A stretch of DNA of 39,369 nt from Caryophanales bacterium. GTDB lineage: Bacteria > Bacillota_I > Bacilli_A > RF39 > UBA660. The notes under the pieces were generated by a model. The model was not told where the DNA came from. It saw only the letters and a list, made by a program, of their open reading frames with translations, and searched no databases. Shown in pieces: positions 24,878-33,376 of the stretch (positions are counted from its first letter, which is position 1; the number at the start of each line of letters is the position of its first letter). Made by a program: the position numbers and the translations under genes. The DNA lies in assembly GCA_016288305.1 (NCBI GenBank), contig JAEEYW010000071.1:1-39369 (forward strand). Direction: 5' to 3'.

Positions 24878-26758
24878 AATTTTAATTACTACTTGGTATT
24901 CATTACCTAAATCTACTTCATTTACATCAACTGTGAATCCCATGTTTTGTAAATTTGTTTCACAATTACGAACAACATCGATTGCCATTCTAATATTTGG
25001 TGTCATTGATGCATCTACAGTTGGAACATTTTCTTCAAACGCTGGTATTTCTACAGGTTGATTATCCATTAAAGGAATTGTATTTTGTTCACCGCTATCT
25101 TCAGTTGTTTCTTCTTTCTTTTTACCAAATAATCCAAATAAACCATGATGTCCTTCAGGTGCTGGTTCTGCAAGTGGTGCATCATTTGCTGGTACATCAA
25201 AGTTGAACTCTGGCATTACTGGTTCTACACTTGGTGCATCTGTTGTTGGAATGTCGAAGTTGAATTCTGGCATTGATGGTTCTGCACTTGGTGCATCGGT
25301 TGTTGGTACATCGAAGTTGAACTCTGGCATTGCTGCTTCTACACTTGGTGTTTCAGTTGCTGGTACATCGAAGTTGAACTCTGGCATTGCTGGTTCTACA
25401 CTTGGCGCATCAGTTGTTGGTACATCGAAGTTGAATTCTGGCATTGCTGGTTCTACACTTGGTGTTTCATTTGCTGGTACATCAAAATTGAACTCTGGCA
25501 TTGCTGGTTCTGCAAGTGGTGCATCATTTGCTGGTACATCAAAGTTGAACTCTGGCATTACTGGTTCTGCGCTTGGTGTTTCAGCTGTTGGTACATCAAA
25601 ATTGAATTCTGGCATTGCTGGTTCTGCAAGTGGCGCATCATTTGCTGGTACATCAAAATTGAATTCTGGCATTACTGGTTCTACACTTGGTGTTTCAGTT
25701 GCTGGTACATCAAAATTGAATTCTGGCATTACTGGTTCTACACTTGGTGCATCAGTTGCTGGTACATCAAAATTGAATTCTGGCATTACTGGTTCTACAC
25801 TTGGTATATCAAAATTTGTAGTACCAAATTGCATTGTTTTTTGTGAATCTGAGTCACTATCATCAGCTGATGGTGTTTCTACACTTGGTGTTTCTGTTGC
25901 TGGTACACCAAAATTGAATTCTGGCATTACTGGTTCTTGTTTATTTTCGGCATTTCCAGTTTCTGTATTTCCAGCTAAAAATTGATCCAATAGTGAATTA
26001 TCTTCAAACATATTGAAAAAATTACCAGGTTGGTCACCATCTGCTGGTTTAGCAGATGATTCAAGATTATCTATATTCATGAATCCTGTAAAGTTATTTT
26101 CTGTTGCATTAGCTTCAGGAACATTTACGATTCCACCATTATTTCCTTCTTCTTTAAACATTTTTTCAATCTCCTCATCTGTTTTACGAACAGTTAATCT
26201 TTCATTAATGATTCTATTTAACATCATTACTTGTTGCTTTTCATCTTTAATTTTTAATAATGATCTAGCATGTCTTTCAGAAATCTTAGTTTCTAACAAA
26301 GCTTCTTGGACTTCCTCAGCTAAATTTAATAGACGTAAAGTATTGGCAATAGATGATTGTGATTTACCAATTTTTTGCGCTAAATCTTCTTGGTTAATAT
26401 AACCCATATCCAAGATTTTCTTATATGAAACAGCTTTTTCAATAGGCGTTAAATCCTCTCTTTGAACATTTTCCAATAAAGCTATTTCGACGCTATCTTT
26501 ATCACTTAAATCATAAATAATAGCTGGTATTGTTTCTTTACCTGCTATAACGCTAGCTTTATAACGACGTTCACCTGCTATAATTTCATACTTATCGCCT
26601 ATTTGTCTTACAACAATTGGTTGAATAACTCCGTATTTTCTTATAGATGCGGCTAACTCATTTATTGACTCCTCGTCAAATTTGATACGTGGTTGGAATC
26701 TATTAGGTAAAACATCACCTAAATTTAGTTCAACAACTTTCTTTTCATTGTTTTGCAC
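24869..26758 (-). CDS. noc: Noc (ParB paralogue) with long repetitive linker
   Basis: 629 residues, about twice the usual 280-290. Residues 10-95 form the ParB N-domain with the CTP-pocket GERRYK at 62-67; about 100-200 is the DNA-binding domain with helix-turn-helix GKSQSSIANTLRLL. Residues 319-527 are eleven 19-residue repeats built on MPEFNFDVP, followed by LFGLFGKKK at 540-548 and a C-terminal domain (about 580-629) ending YQVVIKINK. Position next to rsmG-mnmG-mnmE is the classical noc locus; Noc couples nucleoid position to division. The N-terminal amphipathic membrane helix of Bacillus Noc is missing. The start is GTG at 26758, eight bases after AAAGGGG. Confidence 0.9.
   Translation of the reverse strand: MQNNEKKVVELNLGDVLPNRFQPRIKFDEESINELAASIRKYGVIQPIVVRQIGDKYEIIAGERRYKASVIAGKETIPAIIYDLSDKDSVEIALLENVQREDLTPIEKAVSYKKILDMGYINQEDLAQKIGKSQSSIANTLRLLNLAEEVQEALLETKISERHARSLLKIKDEKQQVMMLNRIINERLTVRKTDEEIEKMFKEEGNNGGIVNVPEANATENNFTGFMNIDNLESSAKPADGDQPGNFFNMFEDNSLLDQFLAGNTETGNAENKQEPVMPEFNFGVPATETPSVETPSADDSDSDSQKTMQFGTTNFDIPSVEPVMPEFNFDVPATDAPSVEPVMPEFNFDVPATETPSVEPVMPEFNFDVPANDAPLAEPAMPEFNFDVPTAETPSAEPVMPEFNFDVPANDAPLAEPAMPEFNFDVPANETPSVEPAMPEFNFDVPTTDAPSVEPAMPEFNFDVPATETPSVEAAMPEFNFDVPTTDAPSAEPSMPEFNFDIPTTDAPSVEPVMPEFNFDVPANDAPLAEPAPEGHHGLFGLFGKKKEETTEDSGEQNTIPLMDNQPVEIPAFEENVPTVDASMTPNIRMAIDVVRNCETNLQNMGFTVDVNEVDLGNEYQVVIKINK
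25178..25804. repeat. eleven tandem 57-bp repeats within noc
   Basis: Eleven copies at an exact 57-base period (each carries TGGCAT, from 25211 to 25781), encoding variants of PSVEPVMPEFNFDVPATDA. A twelfth, degenerate copy lies 141 bases further at about 25922. Copies alternate ...DA and ...ET for the first eight protein repeats, a 114-base higher-order pattern. Confidence 0.97.
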
Positions 26759-26792
26759 AGCAAAAACCCCTTTCTTACTCTTTTACGTATTA

Positions 26793-26821
26793 ATGATACT
26801 ACATTTTGGGAAATATTGCAA
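26793..26821 (-). promoter_or_regulatory. promoter of noc
   Basis: On the minus strand TTGCAA (26816-26821), a 17-base spacer, and TATCAT (26793-26798). It follows the rsmG terminator, so noc is transcribed separately. Confidence 0.7.
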
Positions 26822-26837
26822 TAGTTTTTTGGGAAAT
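26804..26837 (-). promoter_or_regulatory. paired ATTTCCCAAAA elements at the noc promoter (candidate operator)
   Basis: ATTTCCCAAAA occurs twice on the minus strand (26804-26814 and 26827-26837), 23 bases apart, flanking the -35. ATTTCCC equals one half of the Noc-binding palindrome known from Bacillus (ATTTCCCGGGAAAT, from memory). Autoregulation by Noc is inference. Confidence 0.5.
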
Positions 26838-26840
26838 AAA

Positions 26841-26867
26841 TAAAAAATACCAATTTACATTGGTATT
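26841..26867 (-). terminator. intrinsic terminator of rsmG
   Basis: AATACCAA (26846-26853) and TTGGTATT (26860-26867) form an eight-pair stem, followed on the minus strand by six T. Confidence 0.85.
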
Positions 26868-27570
26868 ACAAAGGCTTTTTCTTAATATCACTATATTTCC
26901 TAGGAAATAATTTAGACGTTTCTTTAATTTTTTTAACCTTAATTAATGTCCTTTTGCTTTCCTCAATCGGTAAATTGAAACACTCAATTTGTTCCAACAT
27001 ACTATCAAGTTTTTGCAATGCTTTATCGCTATTTTTTATTTCATCTTCAGCATTGGCTTTCATAGCAATAAAATATCCATTAGTTTTAACAAGTGGCACA
27101 GAATATTCAATTAGATGATTAAGAGGCGCTACAGCACGAGCTGTAACAACATCAAATAATTCTCTATTATTAATTCCATATTCTTCAGCACGCGCAGAAA
27201 TTGTTTCAATTTTATCTAGGTGTAATTGTTCAATAACGTAGTTTAGAAACTGTATACGCTTATTTAATGAATCAATCAAAGTTACTTTCAATTCTGGAAA
27301 CATAATTTTAATTACTAAACCTGGAAATCCAGCTCCTGTACCTATATCACATAAGGTACTTACAGTATTTAAATCGATTACTTTGCATAACGTTAAACTG
27401 TCATAAAAATGTTTTAAATAAACATCATTTTGCTCAGTTATGCCTGTTAGATTCATTTTTTCGTTCCACTCAACTAAAAGTTTATAATATTGATTTAATT
27501 GTTCAAGTTGTAATTCAGTAATACTGATACCTAATTTATTTAATTCATCAATAAATTTATTTTGATTCAT
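26866..27570 (-). CDS. rsmG: 16S rRNA (guanine527-N7)-methyltransferase RsmG
   Basis: SAM-dependent methyltransferase of the 530 loop of 16S rRNA. 234 residues, standard length. The SAM-binding motif CDIGTGAGFPGLVIKI, WNEKMNLTGI near the N terminus and VTARAVAPL are present. Its start overlaps mnmG by 14 bases, the conserved mnmE-mnmG-rsmG order, and it ends at a terminator before noc. Confidence 0.97.
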   Translation of the reverse strand: MNQNKFIDELNKLGISITELQLEQLNQYYKLLVEWNEKMNLTGITEQNDVYLKHFYDSLTLCKVIDLNTVSTLCDIGTGAGFPGLVIKIMFPELKVTLIDSLNKRIQFLNYVIEQLHLDKIETISARAEEYGINNRELFDVVTARAVAPLNHLIEYSVPLVKTNGYFIAMKANAEDEIKNSDKALQKLDSMLEQIECFNLPIEESKRTLIKVKKIKETSKLFPRKYSDIKKKPL

Positions 27571-29431
27571 AATTATATTCCTTTTTTAAATATACGGACA
27601 ATATTGAAATATCTGCAGGGTTAACACCACTTATTCTAATAGCTTGACCTATTGATGTAGGTCTTACTTCAGATAGTTTTTGTTTAGCTTCGCTAGCTAA
27701 ATTTTTAATCTTGCTATAATCAATATCCTCAGGTATTTTTTTACTTTCTAAATTGATTAACTTCTGAGCTTCTTTCATCTCTTTAGCAATATATCCTTCA
27801 TATTTTGTATTCAATTCGACTTGTTCTAATACGTCTTTAGAATATTCGCCAGATATATAACCATTTTCTATTAAAGCATCTAAAGTAATCTCTGGTCTTT
27901 TTAAAATATCATATAAGCTTATACCATCTTTAATTAATGTGGAATTATATTGTTTTAAAAATTCATTATCTAAAGTAGTTAATTTTTTATTTTTCAATTG
28001 TTCTGTCAAAACATCAATATCATCGATTTTTTTATTTAATCTAGCATATTGTTCTTCACTTATTAGACCAACATCATAACCATACTTTCTCAATCTTAAA
28101 TCTGCATTATCATGTCTTAATAACAAACGATATTCAGCACGTGATGTTAATAATCTATAAGGATCTCTAACACCTTTAGTAACTAAGTCATCTATTAAAA
28201 CACCAATATACGCTTCACTTCTTTTTAAAATTAAAGGTTCTTTATGCTCTATTTTTAAAGCCGCATTTATACCCGCAATTAAACCTTGGCATGCTGCTTC
28301 CTCATATCCACTTGTACCATTAATTTGACCGGCTGTAAATAAGTTTTCTATAACCTTAGTTTCTAAGCTTTGTTTTAATTGTGTTGGATATATAGCATCA
28401 TATTCAATGGCATATGCGTATTTATTTATCTTAGCGTTTTCTAATCCAGGTAAACTATGTACCATTTTTTCTTGTACATCAATTGGCATACTAGTTGAAA
28501 AACCTTGTAAATAAATATCATCATAATATAGACTTTCAGGTTCCAAGAATAGCTGATGACGCTCTTTATCTTTAAATCTAACGATTTTATCTTCTATTGA
28601 AGGACAATACCTAGGACCTACACCTTTGATATCATCCAATCCGCCATACATACTTGATTTATTTAAATTGTCCAAAATAATTTTATGTGTTTCTGGCGTC
28701 GTATAAATTAAATGACATGGAATTTGTTCATCTATTTTATATGTTGGTTCATCATCAAAACTGAATACACGATATTCACTATCACCATTTTCAACTTTTG
28801 TCTTACTAAAATCAATGCTACTCTTTTCAATTCTAGCTGGCGTTCCTGTTTTTAATCTTATTATTTTAAAACCATACTTAGCCAAATTATCACTCAAAAA
28901 ATTACTTGGTTCTTCACCATGTGGTCCTTCTCTTCTTCTCGTACTACCAACTAAGATATCAGCTTTCATGTATGTTCCTGTCGTTAAAATAACGGCATCG
29001 GCATATATTTTTTCCCCATTTTTTGTAACGATACCTTTAACAGTATTATCTTCGATTATTAAATCCTCTACCATAGTTTCTAATATTTCAAGATTATCTT
29101 GATTTTGCAATATTTTTAACATTTCTTTAGGATAAGTAACTTTATCAGCTTGAGCTCTAAGTGCTCTAACAGCTGGACCTTTAGCGTAGTTTAACATTTT
29201 AATTTGTAATAGTCCTCTGTCTGCACATTTTCCCATCATACCACCAAGGGCATCTATTTCTCTTACAACGATACCTTTAGCCGATCCTCCAATTGATGGA
29301 TTACATGGCATTGTTGCAATATTTTCAATACGACCTGATATTAATAATGTTTTATGGTTTTTCTTAGCTGCAGCTAAAGCTGCTTCACAACCAGCATGTC
29401 CACCACCTACAACAATAATTTCATAATGCAT
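27557..29431 (-). CDS. mnmG: tRNA uridine 5-carboxymethylaminomethyl modification enzyme MnmG
   Basis: FAD-dependent partner of MnmE in modifying U34 of tRNAs. 624 residues. The FAD motif VVGGGHAGCEAALAAA opens the protein; PCNPSIGGSAKG, TGTPARI, FTAGQINGTSGYEEAA, RDPYRLLTSRAEYRLLLR and the C-terminal RISGVNPADISIL are conserved. The ATG at 29431 is chosen (AGGTGA upstream); the TTG that would extend it to 29455 lies inside mnmE. It begins eight bases after mnmE. Confidence 0.97.
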   Translation of the reverse strand: MHYEIIVVGGGHAGCEAALAAAKKNHKTLLISGRIENIATMPCNPSIGGSAKGIVVREIDALGGMMGKCADRGLLQIKMLNYAKGPAVRALRAQADKVTYPKEMLKILQNQDNLEILETMVEDLIIEDNTVKGIVTKNGEKIYADAVILTTGTYMKADILVGSTRRREGPHGEEPSNFLSDNLAKYGFKIIRLKTGTPARIEKSSIDFSKTKVENGDSEYRVFSFDDEPTYKIDEQIPCHLIYTTPETHKIILDNLNKSSMYGGLDDIKGVGPRYCPSIEDKIVRFKDKERHQLFLEPESLYYDDIYLQGFSTSMPIDVQEKMVHSLPGLENAKINKYAYAIEYDAIYPTQLKQSLETKVIENLFTAGQINGTSGYEEAACQGLIAGINAALKIEHKEPLILKRSEAYIGVLIDDLVTKGVRDPYRLLTSRAEYRLLLRHDNADLRLRKYGYDVGLISEEQYARLNKKIDDIDVLTEQLKNKKLTTLDNEFLKQYNSTLIKDGISLYDILKRPEITLDALIENGYISGEYSKDVLEQVELNTKYEGYIAKEMKEAQKLINLESKKIPEDIDYSKIKNLASEAKQKLSEVRPTSIGQAIRISGVNPADISILSVYLKKEYNYESK

Positions 29432-29439
29432 ACTTTCAC

Positions 29440-30795
29440 CTACTTTCCTAAACAAAATTGACTGAATAACTGATCTATTAATTCATCTTCGTATGTATCA
29501 CCAGTTATATTTCCCAATGTTTCCCATAAATTTCTTAAATCTATTTCTAGCATATCTATAGGAGTATTATTTTCAATTGATATTTTAATTTCATCTGCAA
29601 TTTCCAAACTTTGATTCAACAATGACAATATTCGAGCATTAGATAAATAGCTTAAATCATCAGTTTCAATTTTATCTAAGTTAAATATTTGTTTGATCTT
29701 AGCTTTTAATTGTTCTATACCTTCATTATTTAAGGCACTGATGCGAATAATAGCATTTTCTTCAATTTCTGTCAAATCAATTTTTTCTTCTAGATCACAT
29801 TTGTTAACTACAACAATATAGTTTTTATCTTTAATCTTTTCTAATAATTCTTTTTCTTCATTACTCAATAATTGATTATTGTTTACAAGGAATAAAACAA
29901 GATTTGCTTTATCTATTAATTCAATACTCTTATTAACTCCTATATTTTCTACTTTATCTTCTGTTTTTCTAATTCCAGCAGTATCAACAAGATTAACCAT
30001 TATTCCATCAATAATTATTGTACCTTCTACACAATCTCTTGTGGTACCAGCTATATCAGTAACGATGGCTTTTTCTTTTTCTAACAAACAATTTAATAAG
30101 CTTGATTTACCAACATTTGGTTGACCAATTAATGCAACAGTTATACCCTCTTTGATTAATTGTGTATTCTCACTTTTTTTAATTATATTACGTACTTCTT
30201 TTTCAATATATCTGATTGTATCAGACATTTGCTCAATTGTGTATTGTTCGATATCCTCATACTCAGGATAGTCTATATTAACATTTATATTAGCCAAAAC
30301 CTCTAAAATTTTTTGACGTAAGTTTTTAATATTTTTTGATATATTACCGCTTACTTGGTTCATGGCTAATTTGCGGTATACTTCTGTTTTAGAATTTATT
30401 AAATCCATTATACCTTCAGCTTCAATTAAATCTATTCTTCCATTTAAAAATGCACGTTTAGTGAATTCACCTGGTTCAGCTAGACGACATCCATTTGTTA
30501 ATAAAAGTTCCAAAACTTTATTGGTTGTTGCTATACCACCATGACAATTGATTTCTATAATATCTTCTCTTGTGAAGGTTTTAGGCGCTAGCATGATAGA
30601 TATTAATACTTCATCGATGATATTGTCGCCTTCTACAATATGATCATAATGAATGGTATGGCTTTCATATTCTTTTAATTTTTTACTTTTAGTTATTTTG
30701 TTAACTATATCAACAGCTTCATTGCCACTAACACGTACAATAGATATTGCACCAACACCTAAAGCTGTGGATATTGCTGCTATGGTATCATTCAT
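29440..30795 (-). CDS. mnmE: tRNA modification GTPase MnmE
   Basis: Dimeric GTPase forming the MnmEG complex for U34 modification. 451 residues. N-terminal folate-binding domain (MNDTIAAISTA); G domain with GQPNVGKSS, DTAGIRKTED and NKCD; C-terminal FCLGK with the essential Cys. The ATG at 30795 fits the family start; a neighbouring ATG (30798) is also possible. The start overlaps the stop of the upstream HD gene. Confidence 0.97.
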   Translation of the reverse strand: MNDTIAAISTALGVGAISIVRVSGNEAVDIVNKITKSKKLKEYESHTIHYDHIVEGDNIIDEVLISIMLAPKTFTREDIIEINCHGGIATTNKVLELLLTNGCRLAEPGEFTKRAFLNGRIDLIEAEGIMDLINSKTEVYRKLAMNQVSGNISKNIKNLRQKILEVLANINVNIDYPEYEDIEQYTIEQMSDTIRYIEKEVRNIIKKSENTQLIKEGITVALIGQPNVGKSSLLNCLLEKEKAIVTDIAGTTRDCVEGTIIIDGIMVNLVDTAGIRKTEDKVENIGVNKSIELIDKANLVLFLVNNNQLLSNEEKELLEKIKDKNYIVVVNKCDLEEKIDLTEIEENAIIRISALNNEGIEQLKAKIKQIFNLDKIETDDLSYLSNARILSLLNQSLEIADEIKISIENNTPIDMLEIDLRNLWETLGNITGDTYEDELIDQLFSQFCLGK

Positions 30796-31321
30796 CATCA
30801 GCACCACCTTTCTTTTTAAGTCCTACATACTTATATAAATTTTTTGGACGCGAAAAAATCTCGCATGAACAATATTTGTCCACCAAACAGATAATCCATC
30901 CTTCCAAATATACTGGAGGTATAAAATTTAAAGGAAACATATGCCTTAAAATTGAATTTTCAATTTTTTTATTCATTAGATCAGGAAAACACTCATATGA
31001 ATTTTTGACAGCCTCTTGTGCATGTCTAAAACCATGGGCTTTTCTTATATTTGTCTTCTCTTTTGATAACTGCCAATCTTTATCATAAAAATCATGCAAT
31101 AATCCTGCGATAGCGGCTGTTTTATAATCTAATCCTAAAATTTTAGCTATCTTATATGATCTTACAGACACTAATAGACAATGTGCATATACTGATCTAT
31201 TTTCATGATGATGATATTCTTTTCTTTTACAATACTCTTTATTTGTCAATATTGAACCAACTATGGATAAGTATTCATCATCTAAAGCAGATATAATTTT
31301 TTTTGGTAATTTTTCCTTCAT
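30788..31321 (-). CDS. HD-domain protein between jag and mnmE
   Basis: 177 residues with an HD-superfamily metal phosphohydrolase core: HENRSVYAHCLLVSVRSYKI supplies the first His, and IAGLLHDFYDKDW the HD doublet; a later H (HGFRHAQ) may complete the site. The length suggests a single-domain enzyme acting on a nucleotide or small phosphate ester; no specific family is recognised. GGAGG precedes the ATG. Its stop overlaps the mnmE start, so translation is coupled, though no role in tRNA modification is known. Confidence 0.82.
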   Translation of the reverse strand: MKEKLPKKIISALDDEYLSIVGSILTNKEYCKRKEYHHHENRSVYAHCLLVSVRSYKIAKILGLDYKTAAIAGLLHDFYDKDWQLSKEKTNIRKAHGFRHAQEAVKNSYECFPDLMNKKIENSILRHMFPLNFIPPVYLEGWIICLVDKYCSCEIFSRPKNLYKYVGLKKKGGADDE

Positions 31322-31371
31322 TTTTATCCTCCAAGACCTACATGTATTTTACATCAATACTGGTCAAAATT

Positions 31372-31396
31372 CAAGAAAAAAAGACTTATTAGTCTT
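31372..31396 (-). terminator. intrinsic terminator after jag
   Basis: AAGAC (31381-31385) and GTCTT (31392-31396) enclose the jag stop and are followed on the minus strand by seven T. The stem is short, so read-through to the HD-mnmE genes is possible. Confidence 0.65.
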
Positions 31397-32000
31397 TATA
31401 CTTTATAATTGTGTATCTGTTTGGTTCTTCCCCTTCACTAACAGACGCTAAATCATTATATTCACTAACTATTGAGTGAACTATTCTACGCTCATATGAA
31501 TTCATTGGGTCAAGTTTAACATCAACCTTTGTACTCAATACTTCCTTACAAATATTTTTAATTTCACGCTCTAAATTTTTTATTTTTTTAGCTCTATAAT
31601 TTGATACATCTACTGTAATTTTTAGATTAAACTCACTCAAGTTACCATACATTTGTCTCAATAATAATTGAATTGAGTTCATTGTTTTTCCATCTTTACC
31701 TATTAGAATATTGTTATTATCAGACACCAATATTATATTAATAATATTATCTTGAATTTTTATTTCACTTTTAATATCAAGGTTCATTTTACTACCTAAT
31801 TCTGTAATAAATTCTTTAATTGAAGTAATTATTTCTTCTTCTGTTACAGCAAGTAAAGTATATTTTTTACTTTTAAATAAACCTGCTTCTTCTTCTTTTT
31901 CTTTGAAATAAATTTTTTCAATAGGCTGATTTAATTCGTTTTGACAAGTTTCTTTCAATGTTTCAATATTTTTACCTTCATAACTATGCAATGTGATCAT
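31389..32000 (-). CDS. jag: RNA-binding protein Jag (KhpB/EloR)
   Basis: 203 residues: an N-terminal Jag domain (ITLHSYEGKNIETL, with a conserved FKSKKYTLLAV segment), a KH domain (NNILIGKDGKTMNSIQ) and a C-terminal R3H domain (RRIVHSIV...SEGEEPNRYTII). It acts with KhpA in RNA binding and control of cell elongation in Bacillota. The ATG at 32000 follows AAGGAG by eight bases; the upstream GTG overlaps that site. It overlaps yidC by 17 bases. Confidence 0.93.
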   Translation of the reverse strand: MITLHSYEGKNIETLKETCQNELNQPIEKIYFKEKEEEAGLFKSKKYTLLAVTEEEIITSIKEFITELGSKMNLDIKSEIKIQDNIINIILVSDNNNILIGKDGKTMNSIQLLLRQMYGNLSEFNLKITVDVSNYRAKKIKNLEREIKNICKEVLSTKVDVKLDPMNSYERRIVHSIVSEYNDLASVSEGEEPNRYTIIKYKD

Positions 32001-32994
32001 TTTTAACACTCCTTTTAGCCAATAAGTTTTGTACTATTGTAAATGAACTATTTATTATCCAATATAACGCTATACCTGTTGATATTGATAATGACGCAAT
32101 TGATATCATTATAATACTCATATTAGACATCATCTTCATTTGTTTTGCTTGTTCACCAGCTGGATTTGATGATGAGTTTAGTTTAAATGAGAAATATGTT
32201 GCAGCTACGACTAGAATTATAAATATCAAATAATAGAATTTTCCTTGTTGCATAGCAGCCATTGGTGTGATACCTAAATTTATTGATAAAAATTGTTCTT
32301 CCAAAACAACTGGTAAACGATATAAAGCTTCATAGAAAGCAAAGAACAAAGGAATTTGTATAAATGCAAATAAGCATCCTGCCATAGGATTAATATTATA
32401 TTCCTTATATATTTTCATTGTTTCTTGTGCTTTTGCCATTTGTGCTTCTTGATCATTACGATTACGATATTTTTCTTCTAATTTTTGTAACTTAGATTGA
32501 GCTTTTTTTAAGTTTTCTGATTGCATAGCTGTCTTTTTAGTAAGTGGGTATAACGCTAATCTTATTAATAATGTTACGATAATTATTGCCCAACCATAAT
32601 TTTTTGTTAATGTTCCAATTTGAATTATTAACCACGCTAATGTTTTTACAAATAATGTTGTCCACAATCCTTCATCGCCTTTGAATACTTTAAATTCTTG
32701 ACATTGATCAACATTATCAATATTAAATAGTTCTTCAATTTTTTCCTTTTCACTATTATAATCTTGTTCAGAAATTTCATTGTTTGTTAATTTCTTTTCA
32801 AGATCACTCAATCGTGATTCTTTCATTTTTTCATATTGGGAAATAGTATTATCAGTCTTACATAAGATGTTTTCCACAGCTCTTTGACCTGTTTCTTCTA
32901 CTATAATGGCCTGTTTATTATAGGTCTTATATTTAGTACATCCTGTTGATATTAAAACCAATAAAACCAAAATAATTTTGTTAAATTTTTTCAT
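31984..32994 (-). CDS. yidC: membrane protein insertase YidC (lipoprotein form)
   Basis: Inserts proteins into the membrane with or without SecYEG. 336 residues. A lipoprotein signal ends in the lipobox STGC at about residue 19. The 60KD/Oxa1 core begins at about GWAIIIVTLLIRLALYPLT, where the membrane-embedded Arg is present; MAGCLFAFIQIPLFFAFYEALYR and the final ALYWIINSSFTIVQNLL are typical. It overlaps rnpA by 14 bases. A basic C-terminal tail is short. Order rpmH-rnpA-yidC-jag is conserved. Confidence 0.96.
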   Translation of the reverse strand: MKKFNKIILVLLVLISTGCTKYKTYNKQAIIVEETGQRAVENILCKTDNTISQYEKMKESRLSDLEKKLTNNEISEQDYNSEKEKIEELFNIDNVDQCQEFKVFKGDEGLWTTLFVKTLAWLIIQIGTLTKNYGWAIIIVTLLIRLALYPLTKKTAMQSENLKKAQSKLQKLEEKYRNRNDQEAQMAKAQETMKIYKEYNINPMAGCLFAFIQIPLFFAFYEALYRLPVVLEEQFLSINLGITPMAAMQQGKFYYLIFIILVVAATYFSFKLNSSSNPAGEQAKQMKMMSNMSIIMISIASLSISTGIALYWIINSSFTIVQNLLAKRSVKNDHIA

Positions 32995-33328
32995 TTGTAT
33001 TCTCCTTTATTAAGTTATTTGCAGTTAATGCTTTTATTAAATCAGTTTCCATTTCTTGAAAAGTTTTATTTAAAACATTACTACCTACTATTATAATACA
33101 ATTGAAACCATTTTGGTAGTGTTTTTTACTTACGATACTACGTAATTGTCTTTTAACTTTGTTTCGTACAACAGCATGACCAATCTTTTTTCCCACAGAA
33201 AAGCCAAAATGATAATTATCACCTGTTTTTTCAATATATAATATATAATCCTTATATCTATATGGTTTATTATTTTCTATGATTCTTTGAAAATCATAAT
33301 TATTCTTTAATATATGTTCTTTGTTCAT
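32981..33328 (-). CDS. rnpA: ribonuclease P protein component
   Basis: Protein subunit of RNase P, which matures tRNA 5' ends. 115 residues. The RNR motif VVRNKVKRQLR and the N-terminal LKNNYDFQRIIENNKPYR are clear. AAGGAG precedes the ATG at 33328. It follows rpmH, but a hairpin with a T tract lies between them. Confidence 0.96.
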   Translation of the reverse strand: MNKEHILKNNYDFQRIIENNKPYRYKDYILYIEKTGDNYHFGFSVGKKIGHAVVRNKVKRQLRSIVSKKHYQNGFNCIIIVGSNVLNKTFQEMETDLIKALTANNLIKENTNEKI

Positions 33329-33340
33329 AGTTAACTCCTT

Positions 33341-33370
33341 AAGAAGAAAAAACCACTGACAAACAGTGGT
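33341..33370 (-). terminator. terminator-like hairpin between rpmH and rnpA
   Basis: ACCACTG (33352-33358) and CAGTGGT (33364-33370) form seven pairs followed on the minus strand by six T. Partial termination could make more bL34 than RnpA. Confidence 0.75.
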
Positions 33371-33376
33371 GCTTTA

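Noticed and set aside
25178-25804. CRISPR-like array
   Set aside because: The units are contiguous coding repeats without spacers and are in frame with noc.
25203-25985. 260-codon open frame on the plus strand opposite noc
   Set aside because: It is open only because the repeat length (57) is a multiple of three; the product is a low-complexity mirror of the Noc repeats with no ribosome site.
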